Source of the DNA: CAISIP01 sp031383745
Lineage (GTDB): Bacteria; Pseudomonadota; Gammaproteobacteria; Burkholderiales; Burkholderiaceae_C
Direction of reading: 5' to 3'
DNA: 31,325 nucleotides
Assembly (NCBI GenBank): GCA_031383745.1
Contig: JANMZX010000101.1
Location: 1 to 31,325 of the forward strand
This document shows positions 18,043 to 28,908 of this stretch, in pieces (within the stretch, counting starts at the first letter, position 1; the number at the start of each line of letters is the position of its first letter). A program made the translations under genes and the position numbers. The notes below the pieces were generated by a model. It was not told the origin of the DNA, made no database searches, and saw only the letters and a list, made by a program, of their open reading frames with translations.

Positions 18043-19032
18043 GTGACCTTGTCCCTGGCTCAGATTGTCGAGGCACTTGGGGGCGAACTGCATGGCGACC
18101 CGGCCGCCCGGATCACCGGGCTCGCCGCCCTGTCGACCGCCACCCGCGGCGACCTGAGTTTCGTCAGCCATCCGCGCTATCGGACCCAGCTGGCCGGTAG
18201 CCAGGCCGCCTGTGTCATCGTCGGCCCGGAGCTTGCGGAGGCGGCGCGCGGGCGTGGTGCCTGCATCGTCGCCGATCAGCCCTATCTGTACTTCGCGCGG
18301 CTCACCCAGCTGTGGAAGCGCCGCACCAGGCCCGCGCCCGCTGGCGGTATACATGCCAGCGCGGTTGTCGACACGCTCGCCGAAGTCGACCCCAGCGCTA
18401 CGGTGGGGCCGCTGTGTGTCATCGAGCGGGGTGCCCGGATCGGCGCCGGCACGGTGCTCAAGTCCCGGGTGACCGTCGGCGAAGACTGCGTGATCGGTGC
18501 GCGCTGCATCCTGCATGCGGGTGCGGTCATCGGCGCGGACGGTTTCGGTTTTGCACCCGCCAATGGCACCTGGGAGAAGATCGAACAACTCGGTTCCGTG
18601 CGCATCGGCGACGACGTGGAGATCGGGGCCAACACCTGCATCGACCGTGGCGCGCTGGCCGACACCGTCATCGAAGATGGCGTCAAGCTCGATAACCTGA
18701 TCCAGATCGGGCACAACGTGCGGGTCGGGCGTCACACCGCGATGGCGGCCTGTGCCGGTGTTGCCGGCTCGGCCACCATCGGAGCCAATTGCACCATCGG
18801 CGGTGCTGCGGTGGTGCTCGGGCACCTGGAGCTGGCCGAAGGAGTCCACATCTCCGCGGCATCGGTGGTCACCCGATCGATCCACAAGCCGGGTCACTAC
18901 AGCGGCCTGTTTCCGATCGACGACAATTCGAAGTGGGAGAAAAACGCGGCTGCGCTCAAGCGCCTGCACGACCTGCGCTCGCGCCTGCTGGCGCTCGAAA
19001 AACTCAGCAACCAATCGACCACCCCGCCATGA
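18043..19032 (+). CDS. lpxD: UDP-3-O-acylglucosamine N-acyltransferase
   Basis: A 329-residue lipid A enzyme that transfers a 3-hydroxyacyl chain from ACP to the 2-amino group of UDP-3-O-acyl-glucosamine. An N-terminal uridine-binding domain (about 1-105) precedes a left-handed beta helix of hexapeptide repeats. Probable catalytic His224 lies in LIQIGHNVRVG, and a C-terminal helix (WEKNAAALKRLHDLRSRLLA) completes the trimer. Translation starts at GTG 18043 with AGGGG upstream; no earlier in-frame ATG fits. The stop TGA overlaps the fabZ start (ATGA). Confidence 0.97.
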   Translation: MTLSLAQIVEALGGELHGDPAARITGLAALSTATRGDLSFVSHPRYRTQLAGSQAACVIVGPELAEAARGRGACIVADQPYLYFARLTQLWKRRTRPAPAGGIHASAVVDTLAEVDPSATVGPLCVIERGARIGAGTVLKSRVTVGEDCVIGARCILHAGAVIGADGFGFAPANGTWEKIEQLGSVRIGDDVEIGANTCIDRGALADTVIEDGVKLDNLIQIGHNVRVGRHTAMAACAGVAGSATIGANCTIGGAAVVLGHLELAEGVHISAASVVTRSIHKPGHYSGLFPIDDNSKWEKNAAALKRLHDLRSRLLALEKLSNQSTTPP

Positions 19033-19469
19033 TGGACATCCACCAGATCCTCAAGCAGCTTCCGCACCGTTTTCCGTTCCTGCTCGTTGACCGGGTGCTG
19101 GAGATCGAGAAGGGCAAGCGGATCAAGGCGCTCAAGAACGTGACCATGAACGAGCCGTTCTTCACCGGGCATTTCCCGCATCGGCCGGTGATGCCGGGGG
19201 TGCTGATGCTGGAGGCGCTGGCCCAGGCCGCGGGCCTGCTGGCCTTCGACACGCTGGGCGTGACGCCCGACGACAAGACCGTGTACTACTTTGCCGGCAT
19301 CGATGGCGCCCGTTTCAAGCGCCCGGTCGAACCGGGCGATCAGCTGATGCTGCATGCGCAGCTCGAGCGCATGCGCTCGGGCATCTTCAAGTTCAAGGCG
19401 CATGCGATGGTGGGCGAAGAGCTGGCCGTCGAGGCGGAGCTGATCTGCACCATGCGCACCATCGCCTGA
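19029..19469 (+). CDS. fabZ: (3R)-hydroxyacyl-ACP dehydratase
   Basis: A 146-residue hot-dog-fold dehydratase that converts 3-hydroxyacyl-ACP to trans-2-enoyl-ACP in fatty acid elongation. The active-site motif is FFTGHFPHRPVMPGVLMLEA, with His48 and Glu62. MDIHQILKQLPHRFPFLLVD at the start is typical. Two ATGs (19029 and 19032) are possible; the first overlaps the lpxD stop as ATGATGG. It competes with LpxA and LpxD for 3-hydroxyacyl-ACP, and its place between their genes is conserved because it balances phospholipid against lipid A synthesis. Confidence 0.98.
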   Translation: MMDIHQILKQLPHRFPFLLVDRVLEIEKGKRIKALKNVTMNEPFFTGHFPHRPVMPGVLMLEALAQAAGLLAFDTLGVTPDDKTVYYFAGIDGARFKRPVEPGDQLMLHAQLERMRSGIFKFKAHAMVGEELAVEAELICTMRTIA

Positions 19470-19485
19470 GCGCAGGGGTGCCGCC

Positions 19486-20286
19486 TTGACTGCGCAAAAG
19501 ATCCATCCCACGGCCATCGTCGACCCGGGCGCGGAGCTCGATGGCACGGTCCTGGTCGGCCCCTACACGGTCATCGGTCCTCATGTGCGGGTCGATGCCG
19601 GAACCACCATCGGCGCGCACTGCGTGCTCGAAGGGCACACGACGATCGGGCGCGACAACCGGGTGTTCCAGTTCAATTCGCTTGGCGCCGTACCGCAGGA
19701 CAAGAAGTACGCGGGTGAACCCTGCGAGCTGGTCATCGGGCACCGCAACACCATCCGCGAGTTCTGCACCTTCAACATCGGCTCCCCCGGCGACGCGGGA
19801 GTCACCCGCGTGGCGGATGACAACTGGATCATGGCCTATGTTCATCTGGCCCATGATTGCCAGGTCGGAAGCCACACCATCTTTGCCAACAACTCCCAGC
19901 TGGCCGGCCATGTGCAGGTGGGCGACTGGGCCATCCTGGGCGGGTTCACCGTGGTGCATCAGTTCGTGCGGATCGGCGCGCACAGCATGACGGCGATGTG
20001 CTCCCTGCTGTTTGCCGACCTGCCGCCCTACGTGATGTGCCAGGGCCAGCCGGCGGCGGCCCGCTCGATGAACTTCGAAGGCTTGCGCCGGCGCGGCTTT
20101 TCGGCCGAACGCATTGCCTGTGTCAAGGCGATGCACAAGGCCCTGTACCGCGACAACCTGCCCTTGGCCGAGTCGCGCGCGCGCATCGCGGAGCTGGTGC
20201 AGGACTTCCCCGATTCGGACGGCGACGTGCAGGGGATGCTGTCGTTCCTCGACCAGGTCGCCCCGGGCCGCGGCATCGTACGGTGA
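19486..20286 (+). CDS. lpxA: UDP-N-acetylglucosamine acyltransferase
   Basis: A 266-residue enzyme for the first lipid A step, moving 3-hydroxyacyl from ACP to the 3-OH of UDP-GlcNAc. Hexapeptide repeats of the left-handed beta helix begin at IHPTAIVDPGAELDG. GAVPQDKKYAGE and the catalytic His123 in VHLAHDCQVG are conserved, and the C-terminal helical domain (GLRRRGFSAERI) is complete. The start is TTG at 19486 with AGGGG at about 19473-19477; no in-frame ATG fits the family N-terminus. It follows fabZ by 16 bases and precedes lpxB by 4 bases. Confidence 0.97.
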   Translation: MTAQKIHPTAIVDPGAELDGTVLVGPYTVIGPHVRVDAGTTIGAHCVLEGHTTIGRDNRVFQFNSLGAVPQDKKYAGEPCELVIGHRNTIREFCTFNIGSPGDAGVTRVADDNWIMAYVHLAHDCQVGSHTIFANNSQLAGHVQVGDWAILGGFTVVHQFVRIGAHSMTAMCSLLFADLPPYVMCQGQPAAARSMNFEGLRRRGFSAERIACVKAMHKALYRDNLPLAESRARIAELVQDFPDSDGDVQGMLSFLDQVAPGRGIVR

Positions 20287-20290
20287 TCCG

Positions 20291-21472
20291 ATGATGCTGG
20301 CCCGGGCGGGTGGCGGGGCGCCACACACTGGCCGATGGCCTGCCTGCGCGATGGTTGCCGGCGAGGCATCCGGCGACCTGCTGGCGGCCCTGCTGATGGA
20401 CGGCCTGCAGGCGCGCTGGCCCCGGCTGACCGCGTTCGGGATCGGCGGGTCGTCCATGGTCGCCAGGGGCTTCGACGCCTGGTGGCCGAGCGACGCGCTG
20501 GCGGTACGCGGCTATGTCGAAGTTCTGCGGCACTACCGCGGCATTGTCGCGATCCGCCGGCAGTTGAAGCAGCGCCTGCTGCGCGATGCGCCGGATGTGT
20601 TCATCGGCGTCGACGCGCCGGATTTCAACCTCGACCTGGAGCGCGACCTGAAGCGCGCGGGCATTCGAACCGTGCATTTCGTGAGCCCGTCCGTATGGGC
20701 CTGGCGGGCAGAGCGTCTGGCGCGGATCCGCGCCAGCGCCGACCACGTGTTGTGCCTGTTCCCGTTCGAGCCTGCGCTGCTGCACGCCCATGGCGTTGCA
20801 GCCACCTACGTCGGACACCCGCTTGCCAATGTGATTCCCATGCACGCCGACCGTGCCGGCGCGCGGCAGGCCCTGGGCCTGGCGCCTGATGCCCAGGTCG
20901 TGGCCTTGCTGCCGGGCAGCCGGGTGTCCGAGATCCGTTACCTGGCGCGCCGGTTCTTTGATGCCGCGCTGCTGCTGCTGCACCAGCGGCCTGCGTTGAA
21001 GTTCGTGCTGCCGGCAGTCCCAGCGCTGCAGCCGACACTGACTGGCCTGGCGCGGGCGTCGGGCCTGGCGGGTCGTGTGCAAATTCTGACCGGCCAGTCC
21101 CACCTGGCGCTGGCAGCCTGTGACGTGACGCTCATCGCCAGCGGAACCGCCACGCTGGAGGCCGCCCTGTTCAAGCGCCCGATGGTGATCGCCTACAACA
21201 TGCACTGGTTGTCCTGGCAGATCATGCGCCGCCAGCGCCTGCAGCCCTGGGTCGGATTGCCCAATATCCTGTGCCGCGACTTCGTCGTGCCCGAGTTGCT
21301 TCAGGATGCGGCGACGCCGGCGGCCATGGCGGCGCAGGTCTTGGTCTGGCTCGACAATCCCGGGCGCGTCGACGCGCTCGCACGGCGCTTTTCCCAACTT
21401 CATGAAGATCTGTCGCGTGATACCGCGCGTCTGGCCTCCGATGCGATCGCGCAAGTACTCCACGCTGCCTGA
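20291..21472 (+). CDS. lpxB: Lipid-A-disaccharide synthase
   Basis: A 393-residue GT19 glycosyltransferase that joins lipid X to UDP-2,3-diacylglucosamine, forming the lipid A disaccharide at the inner face of the cytoplasmic membrane. Conserved segments include VAGEASGDLLAALL, FIGVDAPDFNLDLE, VHFVSPSVWAWR, ATYVGHPLAN and ASGTATLEAALFKRPMVIAY. The first 20 or so residues (Gly/Ala/Arg-rich) extend beyond the usual start of the fold; two ATGs occur at 20291 and 20294. The 3' end overlaps rnhB by 32 bases if rnhB starts at its first good ATG. Confidence 0.97.
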   Translation: MMLARAGGGAPHTGRWPACAMVAGEASGDLLAALLMDGLQARWPRLTAFGIGGSSMVARGFDAWWPSDALAVRGYVEVLRHYRGIVAIRRQLKQRLLRDAPDVFIGVDAPDFNLDLERDLKRAGIRTVHFVSPSVWAWRAERLARIRASADHVLCLFPFEPALLHAHGVAATYVGHPLANVIPMHADRAGARQALGLAPDAQVVALLPGSRVSEIRYLARRFFDAALLLLHQRPALKFVLPAVPALQPTLTGLARASGLAGRVQILTGQSHLALAACDVTLIASGTATLEAALFKRPMVIAYNMHWLSWQIMRRQRLQPWVGLPNILCRDFVVPELLQDAATPAAMAAQVLVWLDNPGRVDALARRFSQLHEDLSRDTARLASDAIAQVLHAA

Positions 21473-22058
21473 GCAGGCTGCATTCGACTGGGACCGGGCC
21501 GGCCTCGTAGCCGGCGTGGACGAGGCCGGCCGTGGTCCGCTGGCCGGGCCGGTGGTGGCTGCGGCCGTCATCCTGGACGAACGCCATCCGATCGCCGGCC
21601 TGGCGGATTCCAAGAAGCTGAGCGCCGCCCAGCGTGAGCGGCTGTTCGACCAGATTTGTGCCCATGCCCTGTGCTGTTCGATCGCGCAAGCCAGCGTCGA
21701 GGAGATCGACCGGCTCAATATCCTGCAGGCGACGCTGCTGGCAATGCAGCGGGCGGTGGCGGGGCTGAGGCTCAAGCCGGTCAAGGTACTGGTGGACGGC
21801 AACCGGCTGCCGGTGCTCGATGTCCTGGCCGAGGCTATCGTCAAGGGCGACGCGCTGGTGCCCAGCATTTCGGCGGCCTCGATTCTTGCCAAGGTGCACC
21901 GCGATCGCTGGTGCGCGCAGTTGCACCAGCATTTCCCGCAGTACGGCTTTGACGCGCACAAGGGGTATGGCACGGCACAGCATCTGGCGGCGTTGCGCAG
22001 CCATGGCGCCTGTCCCGAGCACCGCCGGACGTTTGCCCCTGTCGCCGAGGTGCTGTGA
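21441..22058 (+). CDS. rnhB: Ribonuclease HII
   Basis: A 205-residue RNase HII that nicks RNA-DNA hybrids and removes single ribonucleotides from DNA. The motif VAGVDEAGRGPLAGP carries catalytic Asp27 and Glu28, DSKKL follows at about 56, VKVLVDGNRLP supplies the next Asp, and SAASILAKVHRD the last. Length is typical. The ATG at 21441 lies inside the last 32 bases of lpxB; no other ATG precedes the conserved core, so either this overlap or a non-ATG start nearer 21465 is used. In E. coli rnhB is followed by dnaE; here a SpoU methyltransferase follows instead. Confidence 0.95.
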   Translation: MRSRKYSTLPEQAAFDWDRAGLVAGVDEAGRGPLAGPVVAAAVILDERHPIAGLADSKKLSAAQRERLFDQICAHALCCSIAQASVEEIDRLNILQATLLAMQRAVAGLRLKPVKVLVDGNRLPVLDVLAEAIVKGDALVPSISAASILAKVHRDRWCAQLHQHFPQYGFDAHKGYGTAQHLAALRSHGACPEHRRTFAPVAEVL

Positions 22059-22846
22059 TGGGTGAGTCCGCGCGTCCCCGGCCGGTTCATGTCGCGTCGC
22101 GCGACAACCCGCTGGTCAAGCAACTGCGCCGCCTGTCCGACCATGGCACGGCCTACCGCAAGCTGGGCCAGTTCTGGATCGAGGGCGAGCATCTGTGCCA
22201 CGCGGCATTGGAGCGTCAGTTGCGCCCGGGCAGCCTGGTGGTGGCCGAGTCGTATGTGTCGCGCGTACCGCCGTCGTGGACGCAGGCCGCAGCGCGCATG
22301 GTGGTGCTGACCGACACGCTGTTCGACGGTATCAGCGGTCTGGAGTCGCCGGCACGGATCGGATTCGTGATGGATATGCCGGATGCCATGCAACCCCGCG
22401 CGGGGCTCGCCACGGTGGTGCTGGACCGGATCCAGGACGCCGGCAACGTTGGCTCGATCCTGCGCAGTGCGGCGGCCTTCGGATTTCGCCAGGTGCTGGC
22501 CCTGGAAGGCACGGCGGGGCTGTGGTCGCCCAAGGTCCTGCGCGCAGGCATGGGTGCGCATTTCGGCCTCGACCTGGTGGAGGGGCTCGACGCCGGCGCG
22601 GTGCTGGCAACCGGCCTGACGCTGGTGGTGACAAGTTCCCACCAGGGCGCCGAGCTGCGTCGCACGCTCTTGCCGCGGCCCTGCGCCTGGGTGTTCGGGC
22701 ACGAAGGCCAGGGCGTCGGCCCGGCGCTCATGCAGCAGGCCGGGCTGTCGGTGCGGATCCCCCAACCCGGGGGCGGGGAGTCCCTGAACGTCGCGGCCGC
22801 CGCGGCGATCTGCCTGTACGCCAGTTGCCTGTCCACCTCGGATTAG
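22058..22846 (+). CDS. SpoU/TrmH-family RNA 2'-O-methyltransferase
   Basis: A 262-residue SPOUT-class enzyme that moves a methyl group from S-adenosylmethionine to a ribose 2'-OH of tRNA or rRNA. The three SpoU motifs are present: motif 1 RIQDAGNVGSILRSAAAFG (Asn130, Arg136), motif 2 WVFGHEGQGV (Glu216) and motif 3 IPQPGGGESLNVAAAAAI (Asn244), which form the knotted cofactor site. The N-terminal 110 residues resemble the substrate-binding domain of TsnR/RlmB-type proteins. The target nucleotide cannot be told. The ATG at 22058 overlaps the rnhB stop (TGATG). It is the last gene of the rpsB run; no intrinsic terminator follows. Confidence 0.9.
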   Translation: MGESARPRPVHVASRDNPLVKQLRRLSDHGTAYRKLGQFWIEGEHLCHAALERQLRPGSLVVAESYVSRVPPSWTQAAARMVVLTDTLFDGISGLESPARIGFVMDMPDAMQPRAGLATVVLDRIQDAGNVGSILRSAAAFGFRQVLALEGTAGLWSPKVLRAGMGAHFGLDLVEGLDAGAVLATGLTLVVTSSHQGAELRRTLLPRPCAWVFGHEGQGVGPALMQQAGLSVRIPQPGGGESLNVAAAAAICLYASCLSTSD

Positions 22847-22882
22847 GCCTGCCCACCGGGCCGATGGGCCACAGCCGCTGGC

Positions 22883-22888
22883 TATAAT
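22883..22888 (+). promoter_or_regulatory. Probable -10 element of the carAB promoter
   Basis: A perfect TATAAT lies 37 bases after the methyltransferase stop and about 125 bases before the carA start. The surrounding DNA is GC-rich, so a perfect -10 hexamer stands out. No TTGACA-like -35 box is seen 16-18 bases upstream. The implied leader of roughly 115 bases contains short inverted repeats (GGCTG/CAGCC, CCAG/CTGG) but nothing I can identify as a known riboswitch or attenuator. Confidence 0.55.
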
Positions 22889-23013
22889 GCAGGGCTGTCC
22901 AGAAAGCAGCCGCCCCGCGCGATTTCTCAAGTCGATTTCCCCTTGAAGAGCAGCAGCCAGGAGTCTGGTCTTGTGGATGCCTGGGCGTACCCGTAACCTA
23001 TCCGGAGAACCCA

Positions 23014-24208
23014 GTGCTCTTGTCTCTCAAGGGAAACAAACCCCCAGCCATCCTGGCGCTCGCAGACGGCACGGTCTACTTCGGTGATTCGATCGGGGCC
23101 TCAGGCTCCTGCGTCGGCGAAGTCGTCTTCAATACCTCGATGACGGGGTACCAGGAAATCCTCACCGACCCCAGCTATTGCCAGCAGATCGTCACGCTCA
23201 CCTACCCGCATATCGGCAACTACGGCACCAATGACCAGGACTGCGAGTCGACCCGCGTGCACGCCGCCGGCCTGATCATCAAGGACCTGCCGCTGGAGGC
23301 GTCCAACTTCCGCTCGCAGGCCACGCTGGCCCAGTACCTGCAGGCGAGCGGCACGGTGGCGATAGCCAACCTCGATACCCGCAAGCTGACGCGCCAACTG
23401 CGCAGCCAGGGCGCGCAAAACGGCTGCATCCTGAGCCTGGACCAGGGCGCCTCGCCCAGCCAGGCGGCGATCGACCGCGCCGTGGCGGACGCGCGAGGCG
23501 CCCCGTCGATGGCCGGTCTGGACCTGGCCCGTGTCGTCTCCGTGACCAAGGCTTACCCATGGGCCGAGACCGAATGGTCGCTCGAAGGTGCGCAGCATGG
23601 GGCAGGTCCCGGATTCGGCTCCCAGGACAACCCGCGCTTCCATGTGGTCGCCTACGACTTCGGTGTCAAGCGCAACATCCTGCGCTTGCTGGCTCAGCGT
23701 GGCTGCCGGGTCACCGTGGTGCCGGCACAGACGCCGGCCAGCCAAGTGCTGGCGCTTCGTCCCGACGGCATCTTCCTGTCCAACGGGCCGGGTGACCCGG
23801 AGCCCTGCGCCTACGCGATACGGGCAGTGCGTGAACTGCTCGACACCGGTCTGCCGACCTTCGGCATCTGCCTGGGGCACCAGATCCTGGCGCTCGCCTC
23901 GGGTGCGCGCACCTTCAAGATGAAGTTCGGCCACCATGGCGCCAACCACCCGGTGAAGGATCTCGATACCGGGCGCGTCAGCATCACCAGCCAGAACCAC
24001 GGCTTCGCGGTGGATGAGGCCAGCCTGCCGGCCAACCTGCGCGCGACCCACGTCAGCCTGTTCGACGGCACGCTGCAGGGCCTGGCGCGTACCGACCGGC
24101 CGGCATTCTGCTTCCAGGGCCATCCCGAAGCGTCCCCGGGGCCCCACGACATCTCCTACCTTTTCGAGCGCTTTGTCGCCCTGATGGAACAGCCGACCCG
24201 GAGCGAAC

Positions 24209-24216
<8 letters not shown>
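23014..24216 (+). CDS. carA: Carbamoyl-phosphate synthase small (glutaminase) subunit
   Basis: A 400-residue glutamine amidotransferase subunit that releases ammonia from glutamine and channels it to CarB. The N-terminal CPSase small domain (about 8-150) shows LADGTVYFGDSIG and VVFNTSMTGYQEILTDPSY. The class I glutaminase domain carries nucleophile Cys286 in FGICLGHQILALA and the His370/Glu372 pair in QGHPEASPGPHD. Translation starts at GTG 23014, with GGAG at 23003-23006. The 3' end overlaps carB by 8 bases (ATGCCTAA). The enzyme feeds both pyrimidine and arginine synthesis. Confidence 0.98.
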
Positions 24217-27445
<3,229 letters not shown>

Positions 27446-27466
27446 TCCGCAGTCCCCGCCGGGTCG

Positions 27467-27490
27467 GGTCCCGCGTGTACGCGCAGGACC
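27467..27490 (+). other. Imperfect hairpin in the greA leader
   Basis: GGTCC and CGCG pair with CGCG and GGACC around a TGTA loop, with a 2-base CA bulge on the 3' side. The hairpin lies in the 77-base carB-greA gap, ending 32 bases before the greA ATG. No U-run follows, so it is not a standard terminator. It may be a leader regulatory or processing structure; the GC-rich context lowers confidence. Confidence 0.4.
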
Positions 27491-27522
27491 GTGCCGGCAC
27501 CAAACTTTCCCGGGTCATATCC

Positions 27523-27999
27523 ATGGCAACCATTCCCATCACCCTGCGCGGCGCCGACAAGCTCAAGGCCGAACTGCACCGCCTCAAGACGGTGGACCGC
27601 CCGTGGGTCATCAACGCCATCGCCGAAGCCCGTGCGCAGGGCGACCTGAGCGAAAACGCCGAATACGAAGCCGCCAAGGACCGCCAGGGTTTCATCGAAG
27701 GCCGTATCCAGGAGGTGGAGAGCAAGCTGTCGATGGCCCAGGTCATCGACCCGACCACGCTCGAGGCCGGTGGCCGGGTGGTGTTTGGCGCCACCGTCGA
27801 ACTGGAAGACGAGGGCTCGGGTGAAGTGGTCAAGTACCAGATCGTCGGCGAAGACGAGGCCGACCTGAAACTCGGGCTGGTCAATATCAGCAGCCCGATC
27901 GCCCGGGCGCTGATCGGCAAGGAGGAGGGCGATACCGCCGAGGTGGTCGCGCCGGGGGGCATCCGGCATTACGAGATCGTCGCCGTCCACTACCTCTGA
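27523..27999 (+). CDS. greA: Transcription elongation factor GreA
   Basis: A 158-residue transcript-cleavage factor that enters the RNA polymerase secondary channel and rescues backtracked complexes. The N-terminal coiled coil (about 10-75) has the acidic tip in AQGDLSENAEYEAAKDRQ, with Asp41 and Glu44 matching the E. coli GreA catalytic tip. The C-terminal FKBP-like domain includes VVFGATVELEDEGSGEVVKYQIVGEDEAD. A 16-residue upstream extension to 27475 is rejected because MATIPITLRGADKL matches the family start. No clear Shine-Dalgarno sequence precedes the ATG. The carAB-greA linkage is common in betaproteobacteria. Confidence 0.97.
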   Translation: MATIPITLRGADKLKAELHRLKTVDRPWVINAIAEARAQGDLSENAEYEAAKDRQGFIEGRIQEVESKLSMAQVIDPTTLEAGGRVVFGATVELEDEGSGEVVKYQIVGEDEADLKLGLVNISSPIARALIGKEEGDTAEVVAPGGIRHYEIVAVHYL

Positions 28000-28006
28000 G
28001 CAATTC

Positions 28007-28426
28007 GTGTCCTGGCCGGTCTGGGTTGCGGCATTGTGGTGGGGCAGCCTGACTACGCTCGGGTTCGGTGTCGTGCCTCTTTTGTTTGCCACGCTGGCAA
28101 CGCCGGCGCAGGCCGGCAACATGGCCGCCCGCCTGTTCGAGGTTCAGACCGGGGTGTCGGCCGTCCTGGGGGTGTTGTTGCTGGTGGCATCCCGCGCGCA
28201 GCGTGATGCCGATCTGGCTCGGCGCGCGCGCACCGCGCCACCGTTCGTGCTGGGCGGTGTCGTCATGGCCCTGCTGGTGCAGTTTGCGGTGGCACCGCAT
28301 ATCGTGGCGCGCGAGAACCTGCGGCTATGGCACTCTGCGGGAGCCGTAATGTACGGCGTTCAGTGGGTCTGCGCCGCGGCCAGCTTCTGGTGCATGGTGC
28401 GGCCGGGGGCGCGCGATCAGCCCTGA
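28007..28426 (+). CDS. DUF4149-type small integral membrane protein
   Basis: A 139-residue membrane protein with about four hydrophobic helices: residues 3-24 (VWVAALWWGSLTTLGFGVVP), 42-62 (LFEVQTGVSAVLGVLLLVAS), about 80-98 (LGGVVMALLVQFAVAPHIV) and about 110-128. The pattern, with small polar residues in the helices and APHI in helix 3, resembles DUF4149/TMEM205-like proteins found after greA in related bacteria; its function is unknown. Translation starts at GTG 28007, 7 bases after the greA stop, so it is probably cotranscribed with greA. Its 3' end overlaps the convergent yhbY gene by 10 bases (28417-28426). Confidence 0.8.
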   Translation: MSWPVWVAALWWGSLTTLGFGVVPLLFATLATPAQAGNMAARLFEVQTGVSAVLGVLLLVASRAQRDADLARRARTAPPFVLGGVVMALLVQFAVAPHIVARENLRLWHSAGAVMYGVQWVCAAASFWCMVRPGARDQP

Positions 28427-28890
28427 TTGCGCTTCTTGATGCTGACCTTCTTGGGCTTGGCGCGCTTGATCTGCCCGCCGGGCGTGAGTCGCTGGTTGCC
28501 GAGCACCCGCAGCGTGCGGACTTCCGGACGCTGGCCGCCGCGCTTGCTGTACTTGAGGATCTTGACGTCGCGCGGCCCGGGCATCTTGTCTTCGTCCGGT
28601 GCACGTTCCTTGGCGGGCATCGGGCGCCAGAGCACCAGCAACTTGCCGATATGCTGGATCGGCGCCGCGCCGAGTTCCTCGGTCAGGGCCTGGAACATGG
28701 CTTCGCGGGCGACGCGGTCGTCGGAGAACACCCGGACCTTGATCAGCCCATGGGCATCGAGCGCACCGGAAATCTCCTTCTTGACCGGGTCGGTCAATCC
28801 ATCGGAGCCGACCATGACGACCGGATCGAGATGGTGGGCCAGCGAACGGTGTTCTTTTCGCTGGGCGGGGGTTAGTTGAATCTGGGGCAT
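28417..28890 (-). CDS. yhbY: YhbY-family (CRM domain) RNA-binding protein
   Basis: A 157-residue protein whose first 92 or so residues form a CRM (CRS1-YhbY) domain associated with pre-50S ribosomes: LTPAQRKEHRSLAHHLDPVV, VGSDGLTDPVKKEI, then GLIKVRV and IGKLLVLWRP. Residues 93-157 are a Lys/Arg/Pro-rich extension ending IKRAKPKKVSIKKRNQG that E. coli YhbY (97 residues) lacks; it is probably a disordered RNA-binding tail. The ATG at 28890 is chosen over a much longer frame extending to 29451, which only runs antisense to rlmE. It is divergent from rlmE with 18 bases between the start codons. Confidence 0.92.
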   Translation of the reverse strand: MPQIQLTPAQRKEHRSLAHHLDPVVMVGSDGLTDPVKKEISGALDAHGLIKVRVFSDDRVAREAMFQALTEELGAAPIQHIGKLLVLWRPMPAKERAPDEDKMPGPRDVKILKYSKRGGQRPEVRTLRVLGNQRLTPGGQIKRAKPKKVSIKKRNQG

Positions 28891-28908
28891 CGCCCTATTA
28901 TCGGTGCA
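28891..28908. promoter_or_regulatory. Shared -10 element of the yhbY/rlmE divergent promoter
   Basis: CGCCCTATTATCGGTGCA is all that separates the two start codons. TATTAT at 28896-28901 reads as a -10 box on +, and GATAAT (complement of 28898-28903) reads as one on -. Each matches TATAAT at 5 of 6 positions. Each lies 6 or 7 bases from its gene's ATG, so transcription would start at or next to the start codon. On - a TTGGTT lies exactly 17 bases upstream as a weak -35; on + no good -35 is seen. Confidence 0.5.

Noticed and set aside
22851..22869. GCCCA...TGGGC inverted repeat after the methyltransferase as a terminator
   Set aside because: Five-bp stem with a 9-base loop and no T-run; it lies just upstream of the TATAAT box.
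20123..22930. 935-codon open frame on - across lpxB, rnhB and the methyltransferase
   Set aside because: Spans three well-supported + strand genes and their gaps; the composition is typical of GC-rich antisense frames.
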